This document shows, in pieces, positions 12,255-24,544 of a DNA stretch of 64,000 bases. This DNA is from Kryptolebias marmoratus (lineage: Eukaryota; Chordata; Actinopteri; Cyprinodontiformes; Rivulidae): positions 19,072,727 to 19,136,726 of the forward strand of contig NC_051449.1 of the NCBI RefSeq assembly GCF_001649575.2. Direction: 5' to 3'. The number at the start of each line of letters is the position of its first letter. Position 1 is the first letter of the stretch. Under the pieces are notes generated by a model. The model made no database searches and was not told the origin of the DNA. It worked only from the letters and a program-made list of their open reading frames with translations. Made by a program: the position numbers and the translations under genes.

Positions 12255-12575
12255 TCCCAGGCCGAGCCATACATCCATTTTCTTTACCCACTTCTCCTCT
12301 CTGGGTTGCGTGGAGCTGGTGTCTATCTCCAGTAGTCATTGTCTGAGAGGCGGGGAACACCTTGGACAGTATGCGAGTCCACCACAGGGACTCATAGAGA
12401 CACAAACAACTATTCAGACTCCCATTCACACCAAGGGACAATTTTAGAGTTACCAAATCAAATACCCTATCATGCACATTTTAAATCTGTGGGAGGACAC
12501 AGGGCTAAACTCACACGTACACGGGGAGAACATGCAAACTCCATATAGAAAGTCCGGGAGGTGACATTGTGACTT
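12255..12575 (-). mobile_element. tRNA-derived SINE with LINE-like tail, degraded
   Basis: Read on the minus strand, this has the layout of a widespread teleost SINE: a degenerate tRNA-like head near 12550-12575, a 'GGAGTTTGCATGTTCTCCCCGTGT' block (12520-12543), a 'CCACAG' block, the LINE-like body with 'ATGGTTG..TCTCTATG' and a CCCTGTGGTGGACTCGC block (12376-12392), and a tail at the low-coordinate end. It is diverged and non-coding. Confidence 0.65.
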
Positions 12576-13090
12576 TCTTGCTGGGAGGTGACAGCTTTAA
12601 CTATGCTCCCCGGGGGATACAAGTTAGGATACATCAGCACAAAATAGTAGGTGTAATTAATTATAATCAAGATACAGTTTGTGGCAAATTGTCTAACCTC
12701 TGAAGCTCTTTGTGTAGGGTCCCCAGCTTGTAGTCAACTAAACACTGGAATTAAAGTTTTCTAGGCATCATATGACATATTTTCAATAACTACTGACCAA
12801 TACCCCGGCTAGGGCCAATAAACTCTAGTCCAGCCGAAGCGCTTCTCATGAACTTATTTTTAAACATTCAGCAGGGGTGCATGAAAAGAAATAAAAAACA
12901 TCCCATCGCTGTAAGTCAAAGCTGGACTTTAAATGTTATTGCTTAATAAAAATATAAACAGTTGAGGGATCTTCAGGTAGCTCGAAGCGATATTAGGTCA
13001 GCTGACACCAAGTAGCACTGGCGTAATTACAGAGAAAGTAGAAAAGCTCCTCAGCAGTGTTTCCAACCGCACAATGAAAGCCTGGGCAGT
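12576..13090. other. Gene-free, nothing recognised
   Basis: Non-coding sequence with no feature that can be supported. Confidence 0.4.
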
Positions 13091-13099
13091 GGTATCGAT

Positions 13100-13515
13100 C
13101 ACTGCCATAAAGTTTTTTTGAACCACCAGACTGATTTCAGTGAAACTACCAGGGAGCGATCATTGGATGTACGTCCATTACTGACTAGTTTTGCAGTTAA
13201 CCCAATTCAAGATGGCTGTCACAGTTATCCAGCCTTAGGGAACACAAAAATGGTGACAAGACGGTATTTTCTTTTATGGTATTTTCTTTTATAGAGCTAA
13301 AATTAGCTTAAAGTCATACCCTACAAATACATGACAAGAGATCATGGGGCGTCTTGTGGTATCGAATGAGGTTGCACATTATTACATTATTTTCAAGACT
13401 CGATCAAAAAGGCCATAACTTGTCATTTTTCCACACAGAAAGATGATTCATGTGAAAACTTTGGCATGAAATGTGTCGGGATGATATGCATTCCTTTAAG
13501 GATTGATAGGGCTCT
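13100..13515 (+). repeat. Family I repeat copy
   Basis: It contains the landmarks 'TTTGAACCACCAGACTGATTT', 'AACCCAATTCAAGATGGCTGTCACAG', 'GGGAACACAAAAATGG', the long-form 3' part 'CGATCAAAAAGGCCATAACTTG' and the end block 'ATGCATTCCTTTAAGGATTG'. The middle is disrupted. Confidence 0.65.
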
Positions 13516-14041
13516 AATCTTTTCTTTGTTATCATCTTTTTTTCATACCAGTGTTTATTCTTCTTATTCCAGTTTAGTTTCTGTTTTCATTTGGTAAATT
13601 TATGTCAGTATAGTAATAAATATCAATAACCTAGACAGTCTGTACACTCAATATGCTTTAATAGGGGCCCTTGGCACAGTTCATTAGAACTTATGGGAGC
13701 CTAAAAATAAGAGCTTTTCTTAGATTGTCAACACATGACTTGTTTTAGGCCAAATCTTCCAATAATTTGACAGAATTTATGGCTTCTGGGATGCTGAAGT
13801 CCAGCTTCCAAGTTCCTTTCAGGCTCCATCTTTACATCTAATCGAATGCTGAGTGCTTCAACGTTGCAGACCTTTTCAAGTCTCCATAATTTCCAAATAT
13901 GCTTTTGCTTTATTTGATCTTTTGGGGAATCATGATCCATATTTGCTTGAGAAGACCAAGCCTTAGCGGATTCTCTTTCTAATCCCAGTCTTCTGTCAGC
14001 ATCTAGCCATGATCCCACAGCACCATCTCCTGAAGCTGTTG

Positions 14042-14290
14042 TCATACTCCATGAGAAGTTGAAAATACGTACATCTGGACCAACAGACTAAACTCATCCT
14101 GCTCGGTTCTGGCCCTATTAAGTGGGCAAACATGCCACCTACGAGCTCTCCTACTTTTCATCGCCTCTGTTAACACGCAAAGTAGTAACAGATCTTCCTC
14201 CTCCTGCTTGTCAAACAACATATTCACCTCCTCCTCATCACTTGTGAACTCATAATCGTACATCTCTGTCAAGCTTGATGTCGCTGTGTT
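14042..14290 (-). pseudogene. PIF/Harbinger transposase N-terminal fragment
   Basis: The minus-strand frame at 14042-14476 ends with an acidic stretch (SDEEEVNMLFDKQEEEDLLL) followed by RRARRWHVCPLNRARTEQDEF and SLLVQ. The pattern basic run-W-V-x-P-L-N-R-x-R then a (D/E)-F..LVQ block is the usual N-terminal signature of HARBI1/PIF-Harbinger transposases. The frame then runs out after LVQ; no catalytic DDE region is recognisable to the left (13728-14040), so only the first part survives, or an intron follows. The upstream half of the frame (14290-14476) is not recognised. Assignment rests on motif resemblance alone. Confidence 0.45.
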
Positions 14291-14479
14291 TACTTGTGTT
14301 GGGAAACCACACCTATATATGCTTTGAGCGTGAAGTGTTTTCCCAGGAGTTCTGCTCTGTGTGTCTCGTGGACCATGAAAGGTGTGTGCGAAAACGAACG
14401 TCTCGCAACCACGTGACCGCAAACTGATGACTTCTTGACTGCGTATGGCGTATAACGGAGCCTTCTTCTTGCTCATGCT

Positions 14480-16835
14480 CTCTGTTGGTCTGCTTTGGCA
14501 GATTTCAGTCTGACAGTCTTCTGTTCAGACCCACAGCAGCAACTTGAGCACCGGCTTCTTCCAGGTCCTCGTTTCAGGAGTGAATGATGGGTAGAAAAGG
14601 TTGGTACCGTACCTTTACACATTACATGATTGGACACAATACTACAAAAAGGATGTGTACACATTGGTGCTCTCACACTACATACTTATACTCCAACAAT
14701 GCAGTATGTACGCAGCAGCAACAACACAACATTGTGAATGAAATTGTATTTACATGCTACACGTGTCAAAAAACCAAATGATTAGGCCAGTCAAATGCAG
14801 CTCTAAGAAAACGGCAAGGGCAGCACCTGGTATGTATAAAAGCCTCACAAATACGCCATAGTACCATGGCAGTACAGACAGAGTGTTAGCCTAGAGTAGC
14901 ATGAGATTGTGTAACAACGCTGCGACAAGATTTTGTTACAGACATTGATCTTAAGACATCATAGAAACTGAAGGCAGATATGTCAAAGTAAAATAGGTGG
15001 TATTAGTTATTGTTGCATTTTATGTAGAAAACTTTGAAACACTTCTGGAAATCGGATTTCTTTGGTCCAATGTGATGATAAAGTTGACTTTCTTTTAAAA
15101 TGTGAGCTAAAATGTGGTACAATTATTTCTAAAGACTTGGGTATCTGTGGAAATGCCAGGAGACTGCATGCTGACGGCATGTTGCTAAGCTCTTGGAATT
15201 AATGACTGTTGAATCTGCTGATAAATGTTTAACACAGATTTTATTGTAGCTTTGATTCGTAAAAAATTGTTTCAGGTTCACAAATAGGAACAACAACAAA
15301 ACAATGTGGTTATCTGTGTAGGTAGTTTTTCTTTTTATTGACGCGTGCATCGTTTGACAGAACAGTGGTAAAAGCTGAATCACTGTGGTACTGTAAGCCA
15401 GGATCAGCGCTCCTCCAGCAAAACTTTTCAGACCGGAATGGATCAGCATCTAGTCCTGATGCAAAATACAGCCTTGCGTTTGATTGCGTGGAATACTTGG
15501 CAAAACAACAAAACACTTATCACAGTGTGGCGCTTCTGCTTTTTACCTGCCGAGGCCAACAAGGCTGGAGAAAGAAAAGCATTAAGAGGAAAGTTTTAGA
15601 GCGATGTCAGACGGATGAATCACAAGCAGTGTAGCTGGAATGCCTTGAGATGAGAAAGAAGGGAAATTGTTCTACTTCACCATTTATATTTTTTTGTACA
15701 GACATTTTATCAATAAATTGTGAGTCGTCTGCAGATTTAAGGTCTTTTTTTAAACTGCAAAGGTAAAAAAAAAATCAAGTATTTGGTTTGCTTATAAAAT
15801 CCAGAGTAGAGATGCACCACTTTCTTTACTAGATCACAAAACAAATGTTGAATACTTGCTGACATTATTCCTAAACTGGGAATCAAAATAAAGAAAACAG
15901 AGACTGAAGGACGAACATTGAACCCAGATGTAGGAGTGTGATCTCTGCAGGTCTAATTAGGGATGAAAGGCGCTGGATTGCTGATAATCTAATTCATTTT
16001 GTGCACTCAAAGATTCTTGAATGCTGCCCAAAATCAAGCACTGATCCCCCCCTCAGAGCCCAGAAGAACAAATGTGCATTTGTAAAAGCAGGTAAAAAGG
16101 AAAAAAAGGCTGTGGCAGTCTCTTTGTGTTAAGGTTTGCTTTCTTTTCCATTTTCCTACCCTTTTAAAATCCTCTTCCCTTGATCATCATGTCACGCTCC
16201 TGATGAGAGTCGAGCTGAAGCCGTTGATGCCATCTGTCTGGAAACAGATGACTTTTCTTTCCAGGTTGACATGCCTCCGTAATCCGGCCAGTGACATGAG
16301 AAAACATCAATACCTGTATTAGCAGAAAGCACGGAGAGCGCGAAACACGCTGTAACTCTGAATTCCATCTTGTTTTAATAGTGAATTTATGTTACTTTAC
16401 AAACACAAAGAGCTCAAGGTAATCCCTGAATGGATGCTGCTCTAAATCTTCACATGGCACACACACAAACACATAATAAAGAGATCCTGTGGATCAGCTG
16501 CAGCTCAAACACGTCTTCATCTCCTACCTACAGATGTCGGGGTCCTCCAGCTTCTTGTATTCATCTGATAAAACTAGCAACAAATGAGAACTGGGGACTA
16601 AAATCAATGCTCCGAATGGCCTCAGCCACACTACACCAGATATGTTTTTTTAAAAACATGGATTTTCTGCTGCGTTTCGCCTCCCGTCCACACAAACAAA
16701 ACTTTGATGAGAAAAGTAGAAATTAATAAAATTTCTGTTTTCAGAAACTCAAAATATGGCGGCTTTTTTTTCCTATGCATGTCCACAGTTCTTTTGTGGC
16801 CTAAAAACAAAACCAGTTAAAGGCCTTACAGCTTT
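14480..16835. other. Gene-free interval, possible conserved elements near 16 kb
   Basis: No gene or clear repeat. The sequence at about 15930-16060 and 16180-16330 is balanced in composition, low in repeats and rich in homeodomain-type TAATTA/CTAATTAG strings (for example GTCTAATTAGGGATGAAAGG at 15951), as in developmental enhancers. This is only a suggestion. Confidence 0.3.
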
Positions 16836-16837
16836 TT

Positions 16838-17090
16838 AGTCAAACCTGGTAAATGACCTCATCTCATGCCATGCTGTGAGATCTCAATGAAATGTGTTAG
16901 CACTCAAAATTTAGCTCAATATCTATAATAAAAGTGACTTAGTTACAGCCTTTTTTGTGCTGGTTGAAGTTGATTAGCTGTGACGGCCATCTCAAATGAG
17001 GTTGACTCCACAGTTGTAGACGTTAATCCAGTGAATTTCTTTCAAACCTGTACACTAGTTCATGAGATGTGTTGCTAACAGTACAGATAA
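16838..17090 (-). repeat. Family I repeat copy
   Basis: The reverse complement carries the block order 'TGTTAGC', 'ATGAACTAG', 'GGAGTCAACCTCATTTGAGATGGCCGTCACAGCTAATCAAC' (given in parts), 'GCACAAAAAAGGCTGTAACT' and 'GAGCTAAATTTTGAGTGCTAAC'. Confidence 0.65.
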
Positions 17091-17445
17091 AACACACACA
17101 CACAGACAAAATCATTAATGCTCCACTCGCGCCTTCGTTTAGGGGTGATAACAATGGAGCTGTTTTCACCGGTTCGTCTGTCTGACTTTATCCTGATTCT
17201 GTCGCTGTTAAACTCTGCTGAAATAGTTAATTGAAAGGAAACAAATGGCATAAAAACACACACAAGTTACAACTGTTCTGGGAGAATCTTTAGCCAGGGT
17301 AAGAGCGCTCTTTCTTTGTATTTTGATACCGTTAATGTGGATGTTCTCACCAAGGGTTAGTCAGCGGTTTTTCTTAGAACTGCGTGGACAGAATAAACAA
17401 AGAATTAGAAAAATAGAAAAACAAAATCTATAGAAGTCCCAGCAA

Positions 17446-17517
17446 AGCATCTTCTTTGTCCTTGTCTCCACCAATTCGTAGTCTTTATGAGGGAGAAAGG
17501 AGGACAAAGAAGATGCT
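17446..17517. repeat. Perfect 17-bp hairpin arms
   Basis: AGCATCTTCTTTGTCCT (17446-17462) and AGGACAAAGAAGATGCT (17501-17517) are exact inverted copies separated by 38 bases. Outside the arms the pairing continues through TCC/GGA with a small bulge. The stem is not AT-only, so it is unlikely to be chance. It could be a small inverted-repeat element or a transcribed hairpin. Confidence 0.6.
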
Positions 17518-17519
17518 GG

Positions 17520-19190
17520 ATCAGGAGGTAAATGGCGTGGTCTTGTTTTTTAAATTCAGTACTTTTTTTATTCTGTTAAGTGGCTCAAGTCAATTTTAAC
17601 TGACTGGTAATAATGAAGAAACAGCTCTTGTATAATCATTCATTGAATTCACTCTGAAAGTTGTTTCAAATAATCGGCTATGGTATAAACAGCTCATTTT
17701 CTCCCAGATAAACCTTGAAAACCCTGCCTGGTCTTCGGACACATTCAGAGAATCTTCGATCCATCTCAGCTCAGTAAAGTGAAAATTTTCTTCACTTCTT
17801 TTCTACAAACCGCCGCTCTGTTTCTGCACAGATTCCCATCTCACTCGGCACAACAAGAGTTGGAATTAACCTCTCTAACCTGTCCTGGTTTAAAGTTTTC
17901 TGTAGATCCTTCATAGCACCTCATAGCTGTTTTGTTCTCTCTTACATTGTTTTTGTACAGCACTTTGGTCAGCTGTTATGTTGCTTTTTAAAGTGCTTTA
18001 GAAATAAAGTGTTATGATATGGAATGTGCAAGAATGAAAAATGTCGCCTATGCTCTGAAACATCTGACAATAATGAACATTTGATGATAATTGCAGCAGG
18101 AAACTGTTGAGAATTGAATGTGATGGGCTATTTGTTGGTATTCATCAGGGTGTAAATTACCGGTTCGTGTTGGGTTTCCACTATGGCTGTGAGACGTGAA
18201 GCTCAGGGTGGAAGGCCATGTGTTGATTTCTACACATCCAATAAAATACTAAAATGCAGCAGATTTTTGTTATCTAATTCGGGCACAATTTCTTTACTTT
18301 TATGGTAAAGGGAGAGGAGAAACACTTGTAGTACTGAGATAATGTATTATCTATTATTGGACCAAAGTGTTTCGGCTTGTGGTCACATCATCTAGATCTA
18401 CATCCTAAGCTTTTCAGCTTTCGACCCACAAAATAAAAGTCTTACAGACTCGAGATCCCGGCCATTGCTGGTTGAAGCATATTTCTAATAAGGCGTTTAA
18501 CAAAGAGCCTCATCAAACAATATATTATTGTTTTTAACCATTTATAACCTTTCTATATCTTTTTGTAACAGCTAAGGCTAAACATGTTATTGGCAGTCAT
18601 TTTAAAAGTTTATTTCATTCATCTAGATCTTCTCAAGACCCTTAAATTGGTGTTTGAAGACCCACAGCGGGATCCCAACCCTGACTTTGTGAAGCACTGA
18701 TATAGATGAGTAATAAACAATACAGTAACAATAAATAAGATTGCAATCTTTTATATTCACAAATGCTTCATTAACAATCGGGCTTTGGGTCACATAATGT
18801 ATGCAGTGTCAGCAAATTGGTTTTTGATTGTTTTGTTTTTTTTTGTTCTGCTCAAGGTAATTGTTTCGGCTTGTTTCACAGCCGAAGGAGCTCAAGAAGA
18901 GAAAAAAAAATCTGCTATACTGTTTCAGTCTCATTTACCCTTTTCCATCTCATTAAGTCAGCATTATTAATTATGATGTAAATGGAAGAGAAGCATTTGG
19001 AAAAAAAAGAGAGTTTCTTTATCCTAGCTCTTGTTTATGGACAACTTTGAGATCCATAGGAAGCTAAAGAAAAGAACAGCTTCCACCTCATTTACTGATT
19101 GTTTTAATTACAAAATGCAACCTCTGGCCTATATTTTCTATTCAAAACGGCCCAAATCCTGACAGCTAATACAAGCCATACATCTTTATT
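17520..19190. other. Gene-free, nothing recognised
   Basis: AT-rich non-coding sequence. Short frames such as 18785-18970 are hydrophobic by composition only. Confidence 0.4.
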
Positions 19191-19194
19191 TATT

Positions 19195-19500
19195 TCTGCC
19201 TTGGCTTCTTTCCACTTCGACGGCAAAACAGATAAAAAGGCTTACTGGATGCAACGGTTCATTTGCTCGGCTGCTTCAATGAGCTTACGTGCCAAAATCT
19301 CTTTTGTCCCAAACAGACAAATAAGGGAGGAGGTTGATTTAACGGCTCTGATTAATTTCAACCTGCCTCTTAACTAATCATGTTGGATTTTTAATTACTC
19401 TGGAGCACATGGCCCGATCAATAATGCATTGTTTCTCCTGCCAGAGGTGAAATGCTTTGGATGCCGGTTAAGTAGAAAGATCTTTTAAAAAATGTTTTTT
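19195..19500. promoter_or_regulatory. Candidate conserved non-coding element
   Basis: A repeat-free block with several homeodomain-like strings close together (GATTAATTTCAACC, TAACTAATCATG, TTTTTAATTACTC and a GATCAATAATGCATTG string). Composition and motif density resemble vertebrate developmental enhancers. No alignment is available, so conservation is unproven. Confidence 0.25.
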
Positions 19501-19598
19501 TCCTCTCATGACGAGGACTTCTGAACAACTCTAATTTGTCTGAGAGGAAGGTGAGTGAGCAACGTGTTACTTCTGCCTTTTTATACTTTTATTTGCAG

Positions 19599-19655
19599 GT
19601 CGTGTGCCCTCCAGCGCAGCAACTCTCTGGTCTGTTGCTTGTGTTGCTCTCAGTG
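19599..19655 (+). other. Exon-like segment between consensus splice sites
   Basis: A pyrimidine-rich tract ending TTATTTGCAG is followed by 57 bases, open in one frame for 19 codons, then the strong donor GTGAGTAT. This could be an exon of an uncharacterised transcript. A hydrophobic translation (VVCPPAQQLSGLLLVLLSV) gives no family. Chance occurrence is quite possible. Confidence 0.2.
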
Positions 19656-19719
19656 GTGAGTATCGGTGTGGACGGCCGTACCTTCTCTAACTAATGGGTT
19701 GCGGCCTCCAACCTGGCAG

Positions 19720-21360
19720 AGATTAATGGTGCATGGGCCTTTGCTGTGGTTTCAGGATCATTGTGGTGTATTTGAAGAATTGCGGGAGTAAAAAAACACA
19801 AAACCTAGTGTAGACCTAAGTGTTTCAGGCCCATGCAATATGCTGTGCAAACACAATAACAAGCCAGATTATCTTCGAATGGTAGCAGCCTCTGTGTCAG
19901 CTAAAATAAAGTGTCATTATAATCAGGAAGTGACTGATCAGGGGTGTGTTTTAAGCAAAAACTGTAAGTGAGTAATTGGTAAGATGAGGCACACATCAGC
20001 GCTGAAGGGTGAAAAGAGTACAGGGCAAAAGGTGGCAGTGTGTCTCTGCCAAGATTTTTCTTTTTGTTCATTACCATGATGCAGTGACCTTACTCTGTCT
20101 CTCCTTTTGTACATTCTTTCTTTCTTTCTTTTTTGGGGGGCTCATTATCATGGCCCGCTATGGATATGTAACCTTAAGTTTCCTGGTTTGAGAAGCAACC
20201 CTCTGCTGCCTTTCCTCAAACCTCTATTTTTTTCACAGCGTCCCATTCTGTGCTGTGTTGCAGTAAGAAGTAGGAATCAATGTCATACAGTTCATACCAG
20301 GGAAACGAATATCATGCAGGGGATTTCCCAAAGGTATTAGTTTTAAATGCTGACAAATGCAGGAACATAATGACTCTTCCTAGTCCCAGGAGTAGCGCTG
20401 AGGAAATCAAACACCTTTTCCCATTTTCAGGCTACGGATCATGCTTCATTTGTCCAGTTCTAACTCGTGTACTATCAAATTGGCTCCCTAACAGTATTAA
20501 AGCTACTTTTCTCAAGTCTGTCCTGGCAGCTGATCAAATAACCCCATTAAGTACTAAAGTATGCGTGATTTTTTCATCAAAACTTGAGATGGGATTTTCA
20601 TTTTAATCTTCCTTCTTGAGAACATCATCTAATTCCTTGCTGCATTGTTTATTTTTTTGCACTGAGGTCTAGCCAACAGGTTTCATGGTCGGTGGTTTCT
20701 GTTCTGACTGGAGCCAAGCCGATCCAAACATTTGGAAGCAGGGTGAAGCACACCTGAGAGTAGCACAGGTAAACTTTGGGTCAGCTAAGGTGGGATCAGT
20801 TTTTATACCTGCTGAAGACACAGAGGGCCACAGGCTATCAAAGGCAGTAAAAATACACACAAGACAGGTCTGTTCCAATGGTCTGGGTTTAGGGTTGTAA
20901 TTTTAGAAAGTCCATATGAGATTATTCATTTGAAAACATGAACATAAAACTTGTTTCAAAGCTGCTCTTACTTTTGCAGAATCCAGTAGAGTACTCTCAA
21001 CAAAAAAAGAGCTTGTACTGTTCATGCAGGTGTCCAGCTTGCATTACTTCCTATCGGAGCTCGAGCTGATAAATACCCATGACTACTGGGATGATATATG
21101 ATCTGCATTTAAATTAGGACTGACATCGAAACGTGGATGTCGTTGTTGCCAGGTTCAAAGAAAAAGAGGCATTAGATACACAAAAAGAAATAAGAATTCC
21201 TTCAGGGAGAACAAACTATAATTACAGTAAACAAAGAACTGATTAAAAAGAGAAAACAAATTCAGTGAAACATCTGTGGAAAAAGTATTACTTACTTTCC
21301 TCAGAAATCACAACAACAAGAGGAATAATAAATTCTAAAGAACTAGCATTCATTGAAATA
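19720..21360. other. Gene-free interval, nothing recognised
   Basis: Non-coding. At 20685-20900 both strands happen to be open for about 70 codons; no domain is recognisable and it is not called a gene. Confidence 0.4.
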
Positions 21361-21404
21361 ATGCATTTGGTTTTCTGCCAGAGTTTTAGACTGAGATCAT
21401 TTAA

Positions 21405-21575
21405 GGTGAGAAATTATGGAGTTGTAGCTGTTTTGGTCAAATCTTGAAAATTATATAAGTGATCTCATGCAAAAATCATGAAATATACCATTAAAATCAA
21501 ATAATCTGTAGTCAATGACTCTCTGCTCCTACCACATCAAATTTTAGCTCAGTACTAACCCTAACCCAGTGGTTG
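21405..21575 (-). repeat. Family I repeat fragment
   Basis: The strings GAGTTGTAGCTGTTTTGGTCAAATCTTG, TGATCTCATGCA and CTCCTACCACATCAAATTTTAGCTCAGTA (each in reverse orientation) match the 3' half of family I copies at 27.7 and 55.7 kb. Confidence 0.55.
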
Positions 21576-21654
21576 ACAAAATCTTTTAATAATAGTCAGA
21601 CAGAGTTGTGTGAAAAACTACGTATGCCTCATGATTCAGTAGCTTGTTTAACTA

Positions 21655-22700
21655 TCTTAAGCATGATATGAAGTAGACTTTATCAGTCTTTCACATGGTT
21701 CTGGAGGAATTTTGGGCCACTCTTCCTTACAGAATTGCTTCAGTTCATTGAGGTTTGCAGGTTTTTGTTTCTGCTCAGCTCTTTTAAGCCCCCTCCGCAA
21801 CATTTCAATCAGATTGAGGTCTGGACTTTGACTAAACTATTGTACCACCTTGATCCTTTTCTTTTCCTGCCATTCTGTTGTAGATTTGCTGCTCTATTTT
21901 GGGATCATTCTTTTGTTTTATGAACAAATTTGGTCCAAGCTTCAGCCGTGGCCTCACATTTATCTCTAAAATCCTTCTGTATACAGAGTAATTCATGACT
22001 GATCTAATAACTAACAGATTAATTTGGGCTGCAAAACAAGCCCAAATCATCACCCCTCCACCACCGTGCTTCACAATTGGGATGAAGTGTTTGTGCTGAT
22101 ATGTTGTGTTTAGTTTTCTTCAGACATGGTGCTGTGCATCATTGGTAAATTTTGGTCTAATTTGCAGGTTTACAATTCATGCTGCCATGTTCTATTTAGA
22201 GAACTGCCACCCTTCCAAACAAGCCATATTTGTTCGGGTCTTTTTCTAGCTTTCCTTTCATAAACCTCAAACTTTAACTAGGTAACTGAGACCTGTAGAG
22301 TCTGACATGGAGTTCTTGGGTTTTTGCTTTTTTTTTCCTGAGCATTGCACAGTCCAACCTTGGAGAAAATTTGCTGGGATGTCCACTCCTGGGAAGACAT
22401 TTTTTTTTCCAATTAAGTATTTCTCTCTGCAGAATGATGGACTCTAAATAGTTTAGAAATAGCCCTAAACCATTCCCAGATTGATGGGCAGCAACAGTTG
22501 CTCCTCTAAAGTTATTAATAATATTTTTCAGCCTGGGCATCTGTGTGCTTCAGAGTAGTAAACTGCCAAACCTCTTGGTTTTATCGAGGTAGTCACACTC
22601 GCTGATGATCAGCAGCACATTGCTGCTTTCCCTTAAAAATTCAGAGGAAGCAGATTTGTTTAGTGGGATTATCTTTATATTTTACACATTTTTTTTAACA
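21655..22700 (-). pseudogene. Tc1-like transposase relic
   Basis: A minus-strand Tc1/mariner element. The frame starting at 22540 has MPRLKNIINNFRGATVAAHQ, then LPRSGHPSKFSPR, the N-terminal paired-like domain and the GRPSK-type hinge. The frame starting at 22074 has KHGGGGVMIWACFAA, then a Q-K-N-D-P-K segment equivalent to the second catalytic aspartate. Further left (about 21790-21835) the relic QSPDLNLIEML retains the third catalytic glutamate. The segment with the first aspartate (WTDE) is missing near 22160, and several frameshifts are present, so the enzyme is dead. The flanks up to 22700 still resemble the non-coding 5' part of the element. Confidence 0.9.
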
Positions 22701-23675
22701 CTTAAAAATGCACTTTGCCCAATATTTTATGAAAGAATTAGGAATTGCAGGTCACCACAAAGTCCTTAACTGCATGGACGACATGTTGATTTTATCCACA
22801 GAAGGAGCATCAACACTGGCTCAGTCAAAATGATTCATAAATTAGCAAAAAATGGAGTCTCCTACCTTTTCAACAATCTCCTTGACTCAGATTACACTCA
22901 CAGGTTTTCAAAGTTAATACACACCAACACATCTTACTCTCTTTAGTATGTAGTTTCTATGTAATTTCCTCATGTAGTGTGGATAATTGTCTGGCTTTGA
23001 CCATGTATTAAATTCTCTTCATGTTGCAACTGTGTGAACCACCTGGCTCCTCAGTTTAAAACAGAAAATGATTTATAACCAAGGAAAAAGTGAGATTAAG
23101 TCATTGACACGGCTTCACTCATGTAGTTTTTATCAGGATGATGGTGTACAGTACTGTTGAGGACAAAACTGTATAAACACTTCCTTATCTGTGACATAAG
23201 ATGATCAATGCTGCTGTCCATACCAATTTTTATTCATGAGCAAAAGTATTTTATTTCAAAGGGGTCAACTCCAACATTAGATCTGACAAGGGAAACATGG
23301 AAAAAATGGGGATGGAGCAGTTCATCATGGCCCAAAATAAAGATGAGGATTTTTTCCTTCTCTGTGCAGACCCTCTAAAAACCTGGCTCGCTCTTCCAGA
23401 GTCTGAACTGGCCAACACAGCAATGTTAACAAACCCCACCACATTTAAAGTTTTTTTTTCCTATTGTTCAGGCGTGCTGTCCAGTTTTCTGATGTGGTGA
23501 TCCGGTTCAGTGTCCTGAATTAAAGGGAGCCAAGCATCGTGTTGAGGACCCAGGGTTTCCTCTGACATTCGTGTAAGTAGCCGGGCCCTTTGATGGATGA
23601 CTCTTATTTTCTTGTCAGCCTTAGAGTGCTTTTATGTTTATCTTGATATCTTCTTGATGGGCTTTCATTTATCCA
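22700..23675. other. Gene-free, nothing recognised
   Basis: Non-coding. Both strands are open at 23251-23500 (MEKMGMEQFIMAQNKDEDFF on +), but no family is recognisable. Confidence 0.4.
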
Positions 23676-23677
23676 GT

Positions 23678-23820
23678 ACGGACCGGACAGGACAGGAAGT
23701 AAAGGCGGGAGAGGGAGAAAGAGCGTGTCAGTCAAAGAGAAAGAAAGACGGAGGGAAGGGCGTGTTGAGAGACAAAGAACAATCAGCAGGGTTTGAACCG
23801 CAGCAAATTACACAACAATC
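23678..23820 (-). mobile_element. tRNA-derived SINE fragment
   Basis: Read on the minus strand: a B-box-like GCTGCGGTTCAAACCC (23797-23812), then a long pyrimidine tract with TCTCTTTGAC, CTCCCTCTCCCGCC and CTTCCTGTCCTGTCC, which is the layout of a common fish SINE. The left end is not defined. Confidence 0.4.
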
Positions 23821-24540
23821 AAAAATCATTCCACTTTTTTCCCCAGGTACATGTTAATTGTTATTTTTTTGTAAATCATCAACACCTTCACCTCATCATG
23901 TATCGTTATTTATTAGATTAGTTATTTCAGTAAGGACAACTTTCTTTTACAAGTTTTTTTTTGTCACCTGCAGGCTCTTTATTTGTTGCAGAGCTTTACT
24001 CTGAAGACCATTGTGAACTGTAAAGGTCAACTTCCTTTGGACAGCAGTGTAAGTAGGCATTTGTGTCAGAAAGATTACTCGTACACAGCTAAAAGAAGCA
24101 GCACAAACTCTGTGTGCAGAACTCTGCAAGGCTCCAACTCTATCATCTTCTTCTACCAAAGAAAAAAAAAACTGGATTCAATTTAAAGTTGGGACAACAG
24201 AACTTTTTTTTCTGAGATTTATTTCCAGCAGATGGCCAATTAAAGTGACATTTTCACAAAAAAACGGATTCACAATTAGCAAGCAATACACAGAAATGAG
24301 GCCAAGAGCAAAAATATTAAAACCTGCCGGCAGCAGATGTGTTTAACACTCTTTCAGTAACTCAGCAAATAGCAGCAAATGTATTTTCTATATCATAAAT
24401 AATAAAACATCAGTTAAAATGGTCTTTCTGAAATATTAGCTTATCCACATGATTAGGGTGAAGCACGCTTCCAGTGCTTGTTGCTGTTTATACCAGTGCT
24501 GCTGAAGTGCTCCTAAATACTTATAAACATTTAATATCCA
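23821..24540. other. Gene-free, nothing recognised
   Basis: AT-rich non-coding sequence with A and T runs; no supported feature. Confidence 0.4.
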
Positions 24541-24544
24541 GCCT

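Noticed and set aside
13728..14045. 105-residue minus frame next to the Harbinger fragment
   Set aside because: It does not continue the transposase and resembles no known domain.
20669..20900. About 70 codons open on both strands
   Set aside because: Double-open frames with no recognisable family; likely chance.
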